Source: Brienomyrus brachyistius
Taxonomy: Eukaryota > Chordata > Actinopteri > Osteoglossiformes > Mormyridae
Reading direction: 5' to 3'
Length of the DNA stretch: 64,000 bases
Assembly (NCBI RefSeq): GCF_023856365.1
Contig: NC_064540.1
Location: 10,383,691-10,447,690, forward strand
Notes under the pieces: model-generated
Told to the model about the DNA's origin: nothing
Seen by the model: the letters and a program-made list of their open reading frames with translations, nothing else
Database searches by the model: none
Translations under genes and position numbers: made by a program
Shown here: positions 13,131-25,300 of the stretch, one piece after another
Layout of the letters: every line of letters starts with the position of its first letter
How positions within the stretch are numbered: the first letter of the stretch is position 1

Positions 13131-13367
13131 AGGGACCACACACTATGGACAGTTCAGACATGCCAATTAGCCTAATTATTAACGATAGGAGGAAGTCCAT
13201 ACAGCAGAGGAGGAACATGCCAACTCCAAACACACACCTCCAAGGGTGAAATTGACACACATTATGTGTGTCTGGAGTTTGCATATTCCTCCTACGGACT
13301 TCCTCCTGTTGTTAACAGTTAGGCTAATTGGCATGTCTGAACTGTCCATAGTGTGTAGTCCCTCTGT
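13128..13367. repeat. inverted repeat with ~100-bp arms (SINE core)
   Basis: Left arm 13128-13237 and right arm 13265-13367 are reverse complements over most of their length. The outer 48 bp (CAGAGGGACCACACACTATG and so on) match closely. The arms resemble the SINE block GTGTGGAGTTTGCATGTTC. The RNA would form a long hairpin. Confidence 0.75.
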
Positions 13368-14292
13368 AACAATGGTTACAGTGGTACTTAGCAATTGTGC
13401 CAACCATTTACAATATTGAGTCAAACAAATAAAAATAAATACAATGTTGAATGTTATTAGTGTATTACTATGTATAATAATAAGAAAACAGAGACAGGCT
13501 TCAGGAAATAAAAAAAAAAAAAACGTGTGCAGTTAATTTTAGTTTTTGAACATTAGGCTTAAAAATTCTTGCAACTGTAAGACAGTGTAAGTATACACAT
13601 ACACACACGCACACACAAACATGATATTGTTACAAATAAAAACATAGAGATTACAGCTGAATTTTATTTTCTCTACATATTTTTATAAAGCATAGCCAAG
13701 TGGAAAAACAAGGCAAAGTCATGTTTGACCTTTTAACACTCTATTCTGCAGAAAAGCGGCACATTGTAAATATAGCAACGTAAGATTATAAAAATTCAAA
13801 ACACATTACTTGACTGAACAATAAAGCAGAAGGCAAATACAAACAGGGTCTTGACGACACGAAGTAGTGTTTAAATTGGTCTTAGTTACTGTTTTATAGA
13901 CACCGGGGTTTCCTTGACAGGAGTAAACTTGTACACAATATTTCTCAAAGCCAAAAGAACAATTAAAATAAATATCCATGGCTGGATTTCAGTTTTTAAA
14001 AACCAGAGTAGTGACTAACATCTATTGCTTTGGAATGAGAGGTCTGTTTGTAAGAAATTAAAGATTTTCTGCAATTTTCTTGAGGGAATTTTTCATTTGT
14101 TAAACCATTTGTTTTGCCTGCTCAAAACATCAACAAATGTTGTCTTCAGTTTTTTAACTGGCTTATTTAATCCAAAGTTGAGGGCTTTCTGGTTCATGGA
14201 ATTATTTTCACTGTTTTTCCACAGACAACTGCTCTCAGTGACAACCCCCCCCCCCAGCACAAACCTCAGAAATCCTTATTTTACACAGTCAC

Positions 14293-14403
14293 TCATCTTT
14301 TCTTCTTGCTCTCTTTCTTTGGTTTCTGTCGGGGCTGAGGAACTGATCCTTTAACTTTCTTGCTCTGTTCTGTGCCTTGTGTGTCACTGTGTTCAGCCTC
14401 CTC
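14293..14403 (-). CDS. manbal: manbal coding exon 2 (C-terminal)
   Basis: Encodes the charged tail and TGA stop. The acceptor reads AATATAG|GAG; an alternative AG three bases inside would remove one Glu. Confidence 0.9.
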   Translation of the reverse strand, partial: EEAEHSDTQGTEQSKKVKGSVPQPRQKPKKESKKKR

Positions 14404-14688
14404 CTATATTTAGGATTTAGATAGCACTTTACCCATCTGAATTAACAGCAATATCACTACTCAAAAATATATCCGTAACCAGACAACAGAAACGGTCATA
14501 TGACAGAAATGTATGCAAGGAAAACGTGAGCCTCTTACCTGGTTGTGCACCTTTGAAGAAGGTATTATCACGGCAAGAATACATACAAGCTGAAATATGG
14601 CACCCAGGAAGAGACCATAACGCAGGACATTTTCCAGGAAAGTCGGTTCGGGAACCTCAGGGGGTGTTAGATCCAGTTCCGGCGTCAT
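14293..14688 (-). CDS. manbal: manbal: small single-pass membrane protein (two coding exons)
   Basis: Two exons join in phase 0: 14539-14688 (50 codons from ATG) and 14293-14403 (36 codons plus TGA), giving 86 residues against about 85 in human MANBAL. The N-terminal half carries the family signature: [12 protein letters not shown], then [12 protein letters not shown] and a hydrophobic run that forms the single membrane span at about residues 24-43. The second exon is charged and ends in a Lys-rich tail (KKESKKKR), as in the mammalian protein. Molecular function is not established for the family; the name reflects position near a mannosidase-like annotation, not enzyme activity. The acceptor could lie at 14403/14404 (EEAEH) or 3 nt further in (EAEH). 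The 5'UTR and promoter probably lie towards 15300, where a short GC-richer patch occurs. A minus-strand AATAAA at 13663-13668 is a possible poly(A) signal. Recognition is from the translated sequence and is strong. Confidence 0.92.
14539..14688 (-). CDS. manbal: manbal coding exon 1
   Basis: Encodes residues 1-50, including the PEPTFLEN motif and the transmembrane segment. The donor is CAG|GTAAGAGG, phase 0. Confidence 0.92.
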
Positions 14689-14699
14689 GTTCTGTTTCC

Positions 14700-15546
14700 T
14701 TCCTTTCCCCCCTGTTTCGTTATCAAATCAGTTCAGCTAATATGACACATTTGTATATTGCATCAATGGTTAATTTTAAATGCAAATTGCATTGCATTTA
14801 ATTTAAATTTCGTATGTACATGATAATCACGAACAGCGCCCGAGAATCAGTTAACCCGAGACTGCAGACAACAGCAGACAACTGCAGACTACAGACAGTC
14901 ACAATAAAAAAAACATGAGTTCGGGCTAGTGAAAATTAAGAAATATTATACCAGTTTGTGTAGCGCTAAATAAAACTTGGTTCAACTGTAAAATGCAATA
15001 AGTAACACAACAAAGAGGCAAATGTGAGCGTAATTCATAATAAATAACCGTTAGCTAATTCAATGTACAGACGCAATTCTGAATCGTAGTTAGCTCAGTA
15101 GCTAACTTGGATAAAATGCAACCTAAGTATTGGGGAAATAAAACATATATTTTGGTAACAGGGGGTGTGGTTAGTGTGTAGTTGGAATTTTATATAAATT
15201 ACTAAACTGGCAGTAAAATTATAAACTTAAAAGTTACCAAACAAGCAGCACACCTACCAAAACACCAGCCTTCAGCATCCACCGGATGTAGAATCAAGCA
15301 GCTTCCGGTGGTTGCTTCACGTTATTCTGCCGTAACTCGATACGTTCTGCCTGCACATCTGTTATAGAATTGCATTAAGCGCCTTATGCGGAGCTGTGAA
15401 GAAGCTTGTGAAACTAATCCAGATGAGCTACTGGAGATCCCACCAGATAGAATCTTCTCAGAAGTCTTTCCAGTGTCGCCGTCTGTTGTTCACATTTGTA
15501 ATACCACTTACTGCCTATTGGATTCTCATTTAATAAACACAACCAA
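14700..15546 (-). other. manbal upstream region
   Basis: Probably holds the non-coding first exon and promoter near 15270-15370 (GC-richer, with TCCACCGGATGTAG). No clear TATA or splice donor was settled on. Confidence 0.35.
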
Positions 15547-15558
15547 CCTTATTATACC

Positions 15559-15601
15559 ATCCATCCATCCATTTTCCAGACCGGGGGGTCCGGAGACTAT
15601 C
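15559..15601 (-). repeat. 43-bp SINE-tail micro-insertion with 12-bp target duplication
   Basis: A SINE A tail with an internal deletion, flanked by CCTTATTATACC at 15547-15558 and 15602-15613. Confidence 0.8.
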
Positions 15602-15879
15602 CCTTATTATACCGAGAATAGTTAATATTTACATGACCACTTTGCAGTCCACACTAAAACGATATTTATAACACATCTACCTTAAGGTTGTATTTGTTCA
15701 AAGCAAATAAGATTTGTAATAATTATATACGTCGGACAATTATAATCCATAAAGTTTATATAAGTCTGATAACTAAAGTTTGTGAAGGCCTGGTTTTTTT
15801 AAACTGAAAGTGTTACCCTAACATTACACAACAAAGTCACACAGCATTGTAGGGATTAGAGATAGTTGTGCACTGCTTG

Positions 15880-16213
15880 GGGCGTCATGTTGGTGCAGTG
15901 GTTAGCACTGTTGCCTCACGCCTCTGGGACCCGGGTTCGAGTCTCCGCCTGGGTCACATGTGTGCGGAGTTTGCATGTTCTCCCCATGTTGACGTGGTGT
16001 TTCCTCCGGGTACTCTGGTTTCCCCCCACAGTCCAAAGACATGTGGATTTCACTTGCTAAATTGCCCGTAGGTGTGAATGGTGTGTGAGTGTGCCCTGCG
16101 ATGGGCTGCCCCCCCAGCCTGGGTTGTTCCCTGCCTCGTGCCCATTGCTTCCGGGATAGGCTCCGGACCCCCCGCGACCCAGTAGGATAAGCGGTTTGGA
16201 AAATGGGTGGATG
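15880..16213 (+). repeat. SINE family A (full length)
   Basis: Complete copy with A and B boxes, CCACAGTCCAAAGACATG core and GGAAAATGGGTGGATG tail. A short deletion relative to other copies lies near TTCACTTGCTAAATTGCC. Confidence 0.85.
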
Positions 16214-17033
16214 TGTACTGCTTGTTGAGATTGTTTAAACGTCTGAAAAAAATGCCGTAAGGCCAAAGGGATTTTTGATTAGCTCACTGTAGATCTAAGA
16301 ACTAGTAAAATACTAACCCCCCAAATAAAGTTTGATGAAGTCCGATAACGGAGGGGTCATTTTCACTGCACTGTAAGTGCATTTGAATGCATTCAAATAC
16401 CTGGCAGTAAAGTATCAAATTGCAAATCTGAATACTGAAAGGGTGTAGGTCTGATTTCAATACTGGTAGGGACCAAATCAGCCCCAAACCCCCCGCCCCC
16501 CTTACCCCTAAACACACAAGGTACTCCCCCAGTGTTGGTAGGGACATGCCCAAACCATCCAGATGCCGTTTGCTGAAAACAATTATACTATATACAAACA
16601 TTTGACATCTTCTTCTTATAACAGGAGTCTATAGTTAGATATGGGTAAGACATGTGCTCAAATTTAAATCGTATAAATTTTCCCATTCAATAAGAAAAAT
16701 ATGATAAATGTAACATTACGGACACTGGAACATCAGATTGGCAAATATTGTATTTTTAAATTGTAATTAATATATAATAACAAAACAGTCAATCGAATTC
16801 ATCAGTAAAATGGACATTTTGTAGTTTGTCATAAAAAAATAACATAAATGTGAAATCAAAGTATTTTAACAAAAGAAATAACTAATAACTAACATGAGAT
16901 GCATAAATATAATCAGTTTGAATTTAATATTAATAGCAAACTTTATCCAACAGCAAAATCATATTAATAGCAAAATTACCAAATCTTTTGAAGTCCAGTT
17001 ATACAATCAGTTTTATGTTAGATTTTGCAGTGC

Positions 17034-17325
17034 AGGACAGCATGGTGGTTCACTGGTAGCACAGTTGCCAGGGCTGGAGATTGGAATCGCCATTCTTTGT
17101 GTGGAGAGTTGACATTTTCTCCCTGCGTAATGTGGATTTCCTTCTGTAGCTCAAAGGCATATAACTGGGCTAACAGGTGTTTCTAAATTGTCCAGAGGAA
17201 ATGGTTTTGTGTATGTTTGTGTGTATTGGCTCTATGATGGACTGGCATCCCAGCAATGTGCCTCTCATACCATATTGCTGTGCTGGAAATGATACAAATG
17301 CTGTTGTGAATAGGTAAATAGGATG
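17034..17325 (+). repeat. old SINE family A relative
   Basis: Diverged head (GGACAGCATGGTGGTTCACTGG) and body (GATGGACTGGCATCCCAGC) in the same block order. Confidence 0.5.
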
Positions 17326-17704
17326 TTGTTTTTAAACAATGTATATTTGCTTTCCATTATAAATGTTACATAATGCTACACAAATAGCATTTGTTAGAGC
17401 ATTAATATATAGCATTTATTAATTATATTATATTAATTACATTAATGGTTAAAGGCTAAAGCATTTTCCTAACTCAAACGCGTAATTATGAAGACAAGCT
17501 TACATGGCGTCATTACAAATGCCACTTCCAATTCCAGTGCTAAGCTATTCCTGGTATAACCTTTGATATGTCTGTTTAGTAGAGAGACTTATTTGAAGAT
17601 ATGCATTAAAAGCAATGCATTGTGAATATTCCTATATGAAGTATATAGGGCATCTCAGTGTCCCAAAATCACAAGCAAAATGTGACAGTGTGAGATTTGA
17701 TATT

Positions 17705-18345
17705 AAAACATTATATGGACAAAAGTATTGGGGCACACCTCTTAATCACTGAATTTGTGTGTTTCATTGAGACCCCTTGGCACGTGTATAAAATCATGCA
17801 CTCAGTCATGCAGTCAGGTTTACAAACATTTGTGAAAGAATGGGTCATTCTGAAGAGCTCAGTGAAGCCGGGTACTGTCATAGGATACCACCTTCGCAAT
17901 AAGTCAGTTCAAGAAATTTCTTCCCTGCTAGATATTCCAAAGTCAGCTGTAAGTGGTATTACTGCAAAGTGGAAGTATTTATAAACAACAGAAACTCAGC
18001 CCTAAAGTCACAGCCCTAGTGAAATAACAGAGCGGGGTCACCGAGCGCTGAGGCGCACAGTGCGTAACAGTCACTAACGCTCTGCTGACTCAGTAACTGC
18101 AGAGTTACAAACTTCCTCTGGCATTTGACTCCAGCAAAAACTGTGTACAGGGAGCTTCATGGACTGAGCTTCCATGGCCAAGCAGCTGCATGCAAGCCTC
18201 ACATCACTAAGCACAATGCTAAGCGTCGGATGGAGTGGTGTAAAGCACACCGCCACTGGGCTCTGGAGCAGTGGAAGCATGTTCTGTGGAGTGATGAATC
18301 ATGCTTCTCTGTCTGGCAGTCTGATGGACAACTCTGGATTTAGCA
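17705..18345 (+). mobile_element. dead Tc1/mariner transposon (copy 3)
   Basis: GACAAAAGTATTGGGGCACA at the left end. The frame at 17697-17984 encodes GYHLRNKSVQEISSLLDIPK and SAVSGITAKW. Further on, AKRRMEWCKAHRHWALEQWK and LWSDESCFSVWQSDG show the first catalytic block in another frame. Several stops and frameshifts; the rest of the catalytic domain and the right end are missing. Confidence 0.8.
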
Positions 18346-18479
18346 GAGGGTTCAGTCTGCTGTGTTCAGTACATTCCCTCCCACTTGGGTGCACCCATCT
18401 TGTACAGAATGTTACCAAAGTCTTGTTCACCTTATTTACACCAATACCTCATGTCACCTCATAGAACTCAGGACAATAT

Positions 18480-19325
18480 TTGTAGGACATCGTCAAGGCC
18501 ACAGAGACCAACCATAAGACATATTTTACCCTTCAGAATAATAAAATAAAGAGTGTTTTTCAACCTTTCGTAAACCAGTGAGCCTAAATAAAACTCAATC
18601 AGAGCCAGGGGGACCATTAATTGGTGATCACATAAGTAGCTAAAATCTAAGGATCGGAAGGGGGGGGGGTGGTTAATATTTCTTGTTCTGGAGAGGGGGG
18701 TACCCTTGAAAATTATACTGATAGTCAATTTAGTGGTCTTGAAGGTATCTGTTATGTGGACCCCAGGGAGAAAACCCTGCAGCGTGAAACATTTCATATT
18801 GAATATTTGCAATATCCAAATATATTACATGAAAAAACGTATACGTACATATTCACTGTAGACCTGCTCACATTCAACACAGAACCGGCACACAGATTGT
18901 CTCACAAAAACCACCGAGAAGATGCAGGAGTTGCAGTTTGCAGATAAAAAGGAACATTTGACCCTACACTGATTACGACACGGTCATGTAATCGACATAT
19001 GAAAAATTAGCATTTGTCAACACAGACCATGATATTCTGGATCAAAAGAAATCCTTAACATTCGCATATCTCACAATTTAAAACATTCATAATTGTGCAT
19101 CCGAGAAAAACAAAATAAACCATATAATGTGGAGCTTTCCTGTACAGGATCATTGGTACGTATTATAATAAACATCAACTCAGAGGAAAAAGTCAACAAA
19201 CTTTGCCATTTGGAAGCACTGAGAAAGAAAATCACCATTTTTAGCGAAGCTGACTTCATTAATGAGGTGACTGTCCAAATGCCCTGGAGCGTTCTGGAGG
19301 CTGAATTCCTCAAAATATTCATCCT
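18480..19325 (-). other. nfatc2 3'UTR and flank
   Basis: Sequence below the nfatc2 stop. The first ~250 bp (19070-19325) is less AT-rich and open in one frame on each strand, which fits a conserved 3'UTR better than a gene. Confidence 0.4.
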
Positions 19326-19378
19326 CTACGTTTGACCTCTGCCGTGGACTGTCATGTCCTTCCTTATGATGTCATCTA
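19326..19378 (-). CDS. nfatc2: nfatc2 terminal coding exon 10
   Basis: After acceptor TTTCTCTCTAG, with one base carried from exon 9, it reads [17 protein letters not shown] and TAG. This matches human VNEIIRKEFSGPPARNQT. The long pyrimidine tract and correct phase support it. The 3'UTR continues below 19326; its end was not located. Confidence 0.88.
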
Positions 19379-22300
19379 CTAGAGAGAAAAAGGAGCATAA
19401 AATAGTAATTGAATATATGGGTGTATTCATAAAGATTTATTTACAGGCTGCAGTTCATCTGAAGGTGTTTCATTCTTCATACTCTCTTTATGCTGTAAAA
19501 TCTTTCAGCAACATCCAACAGAGGAACAGTTTAGCTTTGGCACAAAATGTCTCTCGGTGGCACAAAGTGGGTGGCATATGAATTAACTGCCCTTACTTTT
19601 TATGCTGGAATTCGGCACGAAGGCAGTTTAGTGGTTAAGCACAACTTTATAATATATGTTATCTTAAGGCAATGTCACGATCCACCATTACAGAGCAATA
19701 ACATGTGCATATTTGTATCTAAAAATTAAAATAAGTTTTATTAGAACATAGTTGGGTGCTGTACTAGCTTGGGCAGCCCACGCACAGGAAGAAAACCACA
19801 AATCTGAAGACATGTCTCTTCACTCATGTGGGGTCCCGTTATTTGCTATAACTTCCTGTTGTTCTGTAGAACAAAGTGGCCAAAGTGCAGAAATGGAAAC
19901 TTTTACTGTGTCATTGTTTTTTGTGTAATTCTAAGAAATAAGTTTGACATTGCTGAAAGGAGAGCAGGGAACCCATCGCTAGGCTGTTCAGGTTCTCGTG
20001 AACTTTTTTATTTAACAGTAATAGGAACCTGTACTGCTATGGATGGTGGGTGGTGAATATCTCTAACAGATGCTGTCACCCTATTGTGGAAACTATACTT
20101 TTAAAACCAGTTTTCAAATTACATTTTCACAGATGGTTAATATTGCTCAACAGATTCGTTAATAGAAACATAGTTTTCCAAACAGACCTTTACAAAGACG
20201 TGGCTGTATGATAACGCAACGTTTTTGGATGTCGATATGATTCTGTAATTTATGTTGCAGAAGCCCTATAAAAGTAACATTTCTGACCCTGTTAGAGTGT
20301 TTTATATGCTTTTATAAGTCAGATATCATCTGTGTCGTATGTGTGAATCGATGCCCCCATTAGACGGAGTGACAGACGCAGTGTTTGATGTAAGATACAT
20401 GGTGATCAAATGTGGCAGAATGGACCAGATTGTAAACTAAAGAGGTTATGTCAGTTATCTCTAGTACTCATCAGAAACCATGCGTCACTGTTAACGCACA
20501 TAACGCCTCAGTGTATTGTTTGGTGTTCAGGTCAAGAATATAATTCACCCCTTGTAACAAAGCTCATGGACTTAATTGTATTAAGCAGAAAAAGAATTAA
20601 GTGAGTCCTGATTCCCCAAAGGTGGAGACTTAGGTTATTCATTAGCATATTCATTTGTTTTTTAAACATACATACATACATACTTGAGTATTTAGGCATA
20701 CAGGTACCTTGAAATATGGTGTAACCTTCTAGCCAGCAGAGGTCCACACTACCTGATGGCTTTTGCATACTACATTATATAGTATATTGCAAAAATCAGA
20801 AGCACAGAACATAAAAAGGTACAAACAGATCATACAAGTAAAAGATTAAGTTGGCGTTTAAGCCGAAACAAAACTAATGCTAATGAATCACCTGTGGCCA
20901 GATTTTTTGTTTGAACACAATATGTTTGTTTGCATATAATCATAAAGTACCATGTCCTATTTAAAACTTTGACCTACATAGTGCGATGGAGGAGGAGAGC
21001 GCGTGGCAACCGGGAGCAGCGGATGCTGGCTCTGCCCCCCCTCCCGCCCGCCCTGCCCACACCCCACCTACTGCACTCTCAAAATCACAAGCGAGCAACT
21101 CGGCACTTCAAAGGCGGCCCCTGCCTCCGGACACCCACATACGGCCGCCTGCAGCAAAATCTCACCCTCTTTACTCTCCCTTTACATTCATACATTTAGT
21201 GATTTACAGAGATTATTCACATATTTACTGAGATTGTTCAACTCAAATCGCACCTTTTGACCTTTAGATGTCAGAAAGGACACTTGCATGCTAAGATCAG
21301 ATCAGTTTTTATACTTTTCTAAAGAATATTTAAGACGTAAAACATTACATAAACGTAGCTATAGGTGTTCGGAAAATATACGTTTTCATGTTTATAGCTG
21401 AATCTCACTTTCTGCAGAAGTTTCGTTATTAGTTTGATTTTAAAAAAGAAAGTTTTCTGACACAGATCAGCCCAATGCTCTGGTCTAAGCACTTGTGAAA
21501 TGAGCACAAAATGCAGAGATTACTCATTATGTAAAAACCCAATGCGCATTTCCTATTAAGATGATGTTTTGGATAAATCTGCCAGCTGATACTGGAGTTT
21601 ATGCAATCTGTTGTTCTTCAAAGAAAAAACACTGAACGGATAATAAGCGAAATTAAATGCCTGCTTACCATCATCCAGGTAGGCTTGGTCGAGGTTCTCC
21701 TGCTTAATGGTGATGTTCCCAGAAGCAGCTGCTTTCTTTTCCTCAGGCTGGGGAAACTTCTGCTCTGGGAGAGGCCTACTCTTTGGGAGCCTCTGACTGT
21801 AGAGCTGAGGCTGGATTACAGGGGGGCAGGCTTCCGGTAGAGCTGCTGAGGCCGTGACAGCTGCCTGGGGGCAGTTGTTGGCGTAAACGACTTGCTTGTG
21901 CTCCGCTTGCGAAGCTGGGAGCATCTGGCCAGGGTGCAACAGCTGGACTGCAGAGGCGTTGACGCAGGTGGAATGGGCTGGCGGCATGGCATGTACAATC
22001 ATGGGATGCTGGGCCTTTGGGACTACAATGCCCAGCTGGTGGTAGAGCCCTGAGCTCCGGCTCCCCGTAGGGAAGATGACAGGAGGGTTTGGCTGCTGGG
22101 GACAGAGATCAGGCCCAGGAAGGTTAGAGTGCCGCTGCTGGCAGTTTGGCATGGTGTCACCAAGGCAGCTTTCCACGTTGATCAGGCTGAAGGGGTTGCT
22201 GTAATAGTCAGGGGCCTGAGACGCTGCATAGCTCGATTGTCCGCACAGGGAGCCATCCAACGGCTCTGTTTTAATGTAGGGAGCTGAAGAGGACATATCA

Positions 22301-25300
22301 AGCAGGAATTAGGATTTGTGAATAGTTTTATGCATAGCAGTTCATATTTCCTCCCATCTCACCACACATTCTAACCTTCTGAGTGAATAGCAGGATCGAT
22401 ATACTTTACGGCGTCACATAGTAATTTCTACATACCCCATCTTGCCCTCCAAGAGAGACACTGACACACATTATATATACAGGAGAGCAAAGCTTGGGGT
22501 CAAAACCAAGGGTCCAGCAGCCCTGGAGTAGTTGGGGTTAAAGGCCTTGCCCAGGGCACAATGGTGATATGATTATCCAGCCAGCAACAGGGTTCCAACC
22601 CACAACCTTCTGGACCTGGGCATAGAGCCCAAACCAGCTGAACAACATACCGCCCCCTACAAGTAGAGGTTGGTACCTGTCAGAGAGGTGTATGTGAAGT
22701 GCTGAGGCTGGCTGCGTTTCTTCTTCCCGTTGATAACATAGAAGTTCACCTTCACTGGATATACGATGGATGGGTCTCGGTAGGAGGGGACCTCGACAAA
22801 CAGCATACTCTGGAAGTAACAGTCTATTGTTAGCAGTGTTGGGAAAGTCACTCACAAAAGTAACTCATTACAGACAGTTCAGGTCCAGAAAGTACAAATC
22901 CAGACCAAGGTGTTGCTTCAACCAAGTCCTTATACTCAACTGGCTGGTTGAAACATAACCTTGCTCTGGATTTTCTAGACCTGAACTATCTGTAATGGAT
23001 TACTTTTGCGAGTAACTTCCCCAACACTGATTGTTAGAGAGTACAGCACATATGCATTGAATTTCAAAGGCAGTATTTATTTTTAAAGTATCAAGGTTTT
23101 CTGACCTAACAACTAACAACTAAAGTAACTAATGTGGTCAGTATTGCTATAATGGGAGAAGGAAACCAGTACAAATAGCTCACCAGCACAAGGGATCCCT
23201 CCATAAAGCATAACTATATTTGCATTCAGTGGGTGATAACGACATATGAAGGAGATGTATAAATTGCCCAATTCTTCATACAAGGTTCATGAAAGCAATA
23301 GAACAATCCACGCAAACTCTTACAGCCTGGCTTTTGCCTTTGTCCACAGTCGCTTCAGCCTTCCAGATGTGATGTCCTTCTGTAAACACGAACACACAAG
23401 GCATGTCTTAGCAGAAAGATACACGCTGGTTTTCGGCTAGTACTATTATCTATCAAATAACTTCTACAATTTGATGCAATTTTCTGCAATAAAGCTTCGT
23501 AGAATTGCACAAATGTATCTACTTTTATTTATTATTGCAAATGCTTAAAACTATGGGGTGGCATGGTGGTGCAGTGGTTAGCACTGTTGCCTCCCACCTC
23601 TGGGACCCAGGTTCGAGTCTCCGCCTGGGTTACATGTGTGTGGGGTTTGCATGTTCTCCCCATGTCATCATGGGGTTTCCTCCGGGTACTCCGGTTTCCC
23701 CCCACAGTCCAAAGACATGTGGACTTCACTTACTAAATTGCCCGTAGGTGTGCATACGTAAGTGAATGGTGTGTGAATGTGCCCTGCGATGGGCTGGCCC
23801 CCCAGCCTGGCTTGTTCCCTGCCTCGTGCCCATTGCTTCCGGGATAGGCTCTGGACCCCCCGTGACCGAGTAGGATAAGTGGTTTGGAAAATGGATGGAT
23901 GGATGCTTAAAACCATAGTGTGGGTGTTATCATATGGGATGATCGAAGGCCAGGAAGGTATGAGAGAGGCTATCCTAAGCTTAGAATAAATAGCAGCATA
24001 GTTGCTCCTGATCCAGTGCTGTGTGGACTTGCACCTGGGCATTCACTGGAGGCTCAGCCTAGCTGCATCTATGCCTAGTCGACTCCTCAGCAGCATGAAT
24101 ATTCATAATGAGCTATTTGCCTGATATTCACGCTGAATAAATGTAAATGCAAACAAGGGAGCATGGACATCAAATACATAACCTTAATGTGCATGAGGAG
24201 GTTTATATCATGGGTATCAAACTTTCTTAAACTAGGGATCCACCAATAAAAACAGAGCATACATGGGCCCCCCCTACCCCTAACGTGTCTTCACCTAAAT
24301 AGCTAAGAACATTTCTTGCTCCAGAAAATTTCGCTTTGAGTACTTTTGGCTCCAGGAAGCGGGGTTCTCCTAGAACACTTTTTTTGTTTGTACCAGATGA
24401 TTGTAACAATTTCATTAATTTACAAAACATTTCTGCAGACCTCCTGCTTAGAAAACACTACAAATCGTTTTAAAGACTTAAAATTGGTCTTAAACATTGA
24501 TTTGAGTTTTTAAAAATTTTTTTAAGGTTGCAGTAGTCAGTTTAGCTTAATCCTGAAGATCATTTTGTAAAAGAGCTTTACGTGAAAGTACCAGCAGGGG
24601 GAAATGATGAGCGATGAATGTGCAGGTCCATGACACTGCCTGAGGTTGATTTCTCAGAATTTCGTCTTTAGGTTCTCATTCTTTGCATTCCTTCTAAGTA
24701 GCATGTGGGTGGTGCAAGTAAATATCATCTACTGTGTTTTGTTTCGACAGAGTAGGGTAGTTCCCTTCACTTTCATACCCTACCAGCCACGCTTGGAAAA
24801 TTGTATGGAATCGTCATTGGTGCATAAATACAGTAGCACTTCTCTGAATACGACATTCTTTTGCACCCCCATGCAAACGAATAAGTCAATATAGAGTGAC
24901 ATTTCTAATTATAATTCACAGAAAAGGGTGGATCTTGCTTTTCTTTCAGCAGATAGCTAAAAATGATACACTCTGAGGAGCGCTTACAGTTCTGAAAATG
25001 GAAAAATGAAGCTCCATATCAAGGTGATAGTACTTTAAAAAAACATTCATGGATTTCCAAAATCACTAAACCTAAAAACCTTTAAAATTTTCATTCAGTG
25101 GTGGTTCTACACTAAACCAAAACCAAAACACATCGTACAGCCAAACACATAAATGGAAGGCATAGACAGTAACCTAACCTAAAGATTCTGCTCTAGAATA
25201 ATAGCAATAATATTGCTATTAATAAAATCCCCCCCCGAGAGATTATTCCAGAAACTGCACATAGAATTTATGTCTCACAAGTCAGGAAGTCCAAGCATGT

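Noticed and set aside
21395..21420. Alternative nfatc2 last exon after CTTCTGCAG (ESEIQL then stop)
   Set aside because: A far better match to the conserved VNEIIRK tail exists at 19326-19378.
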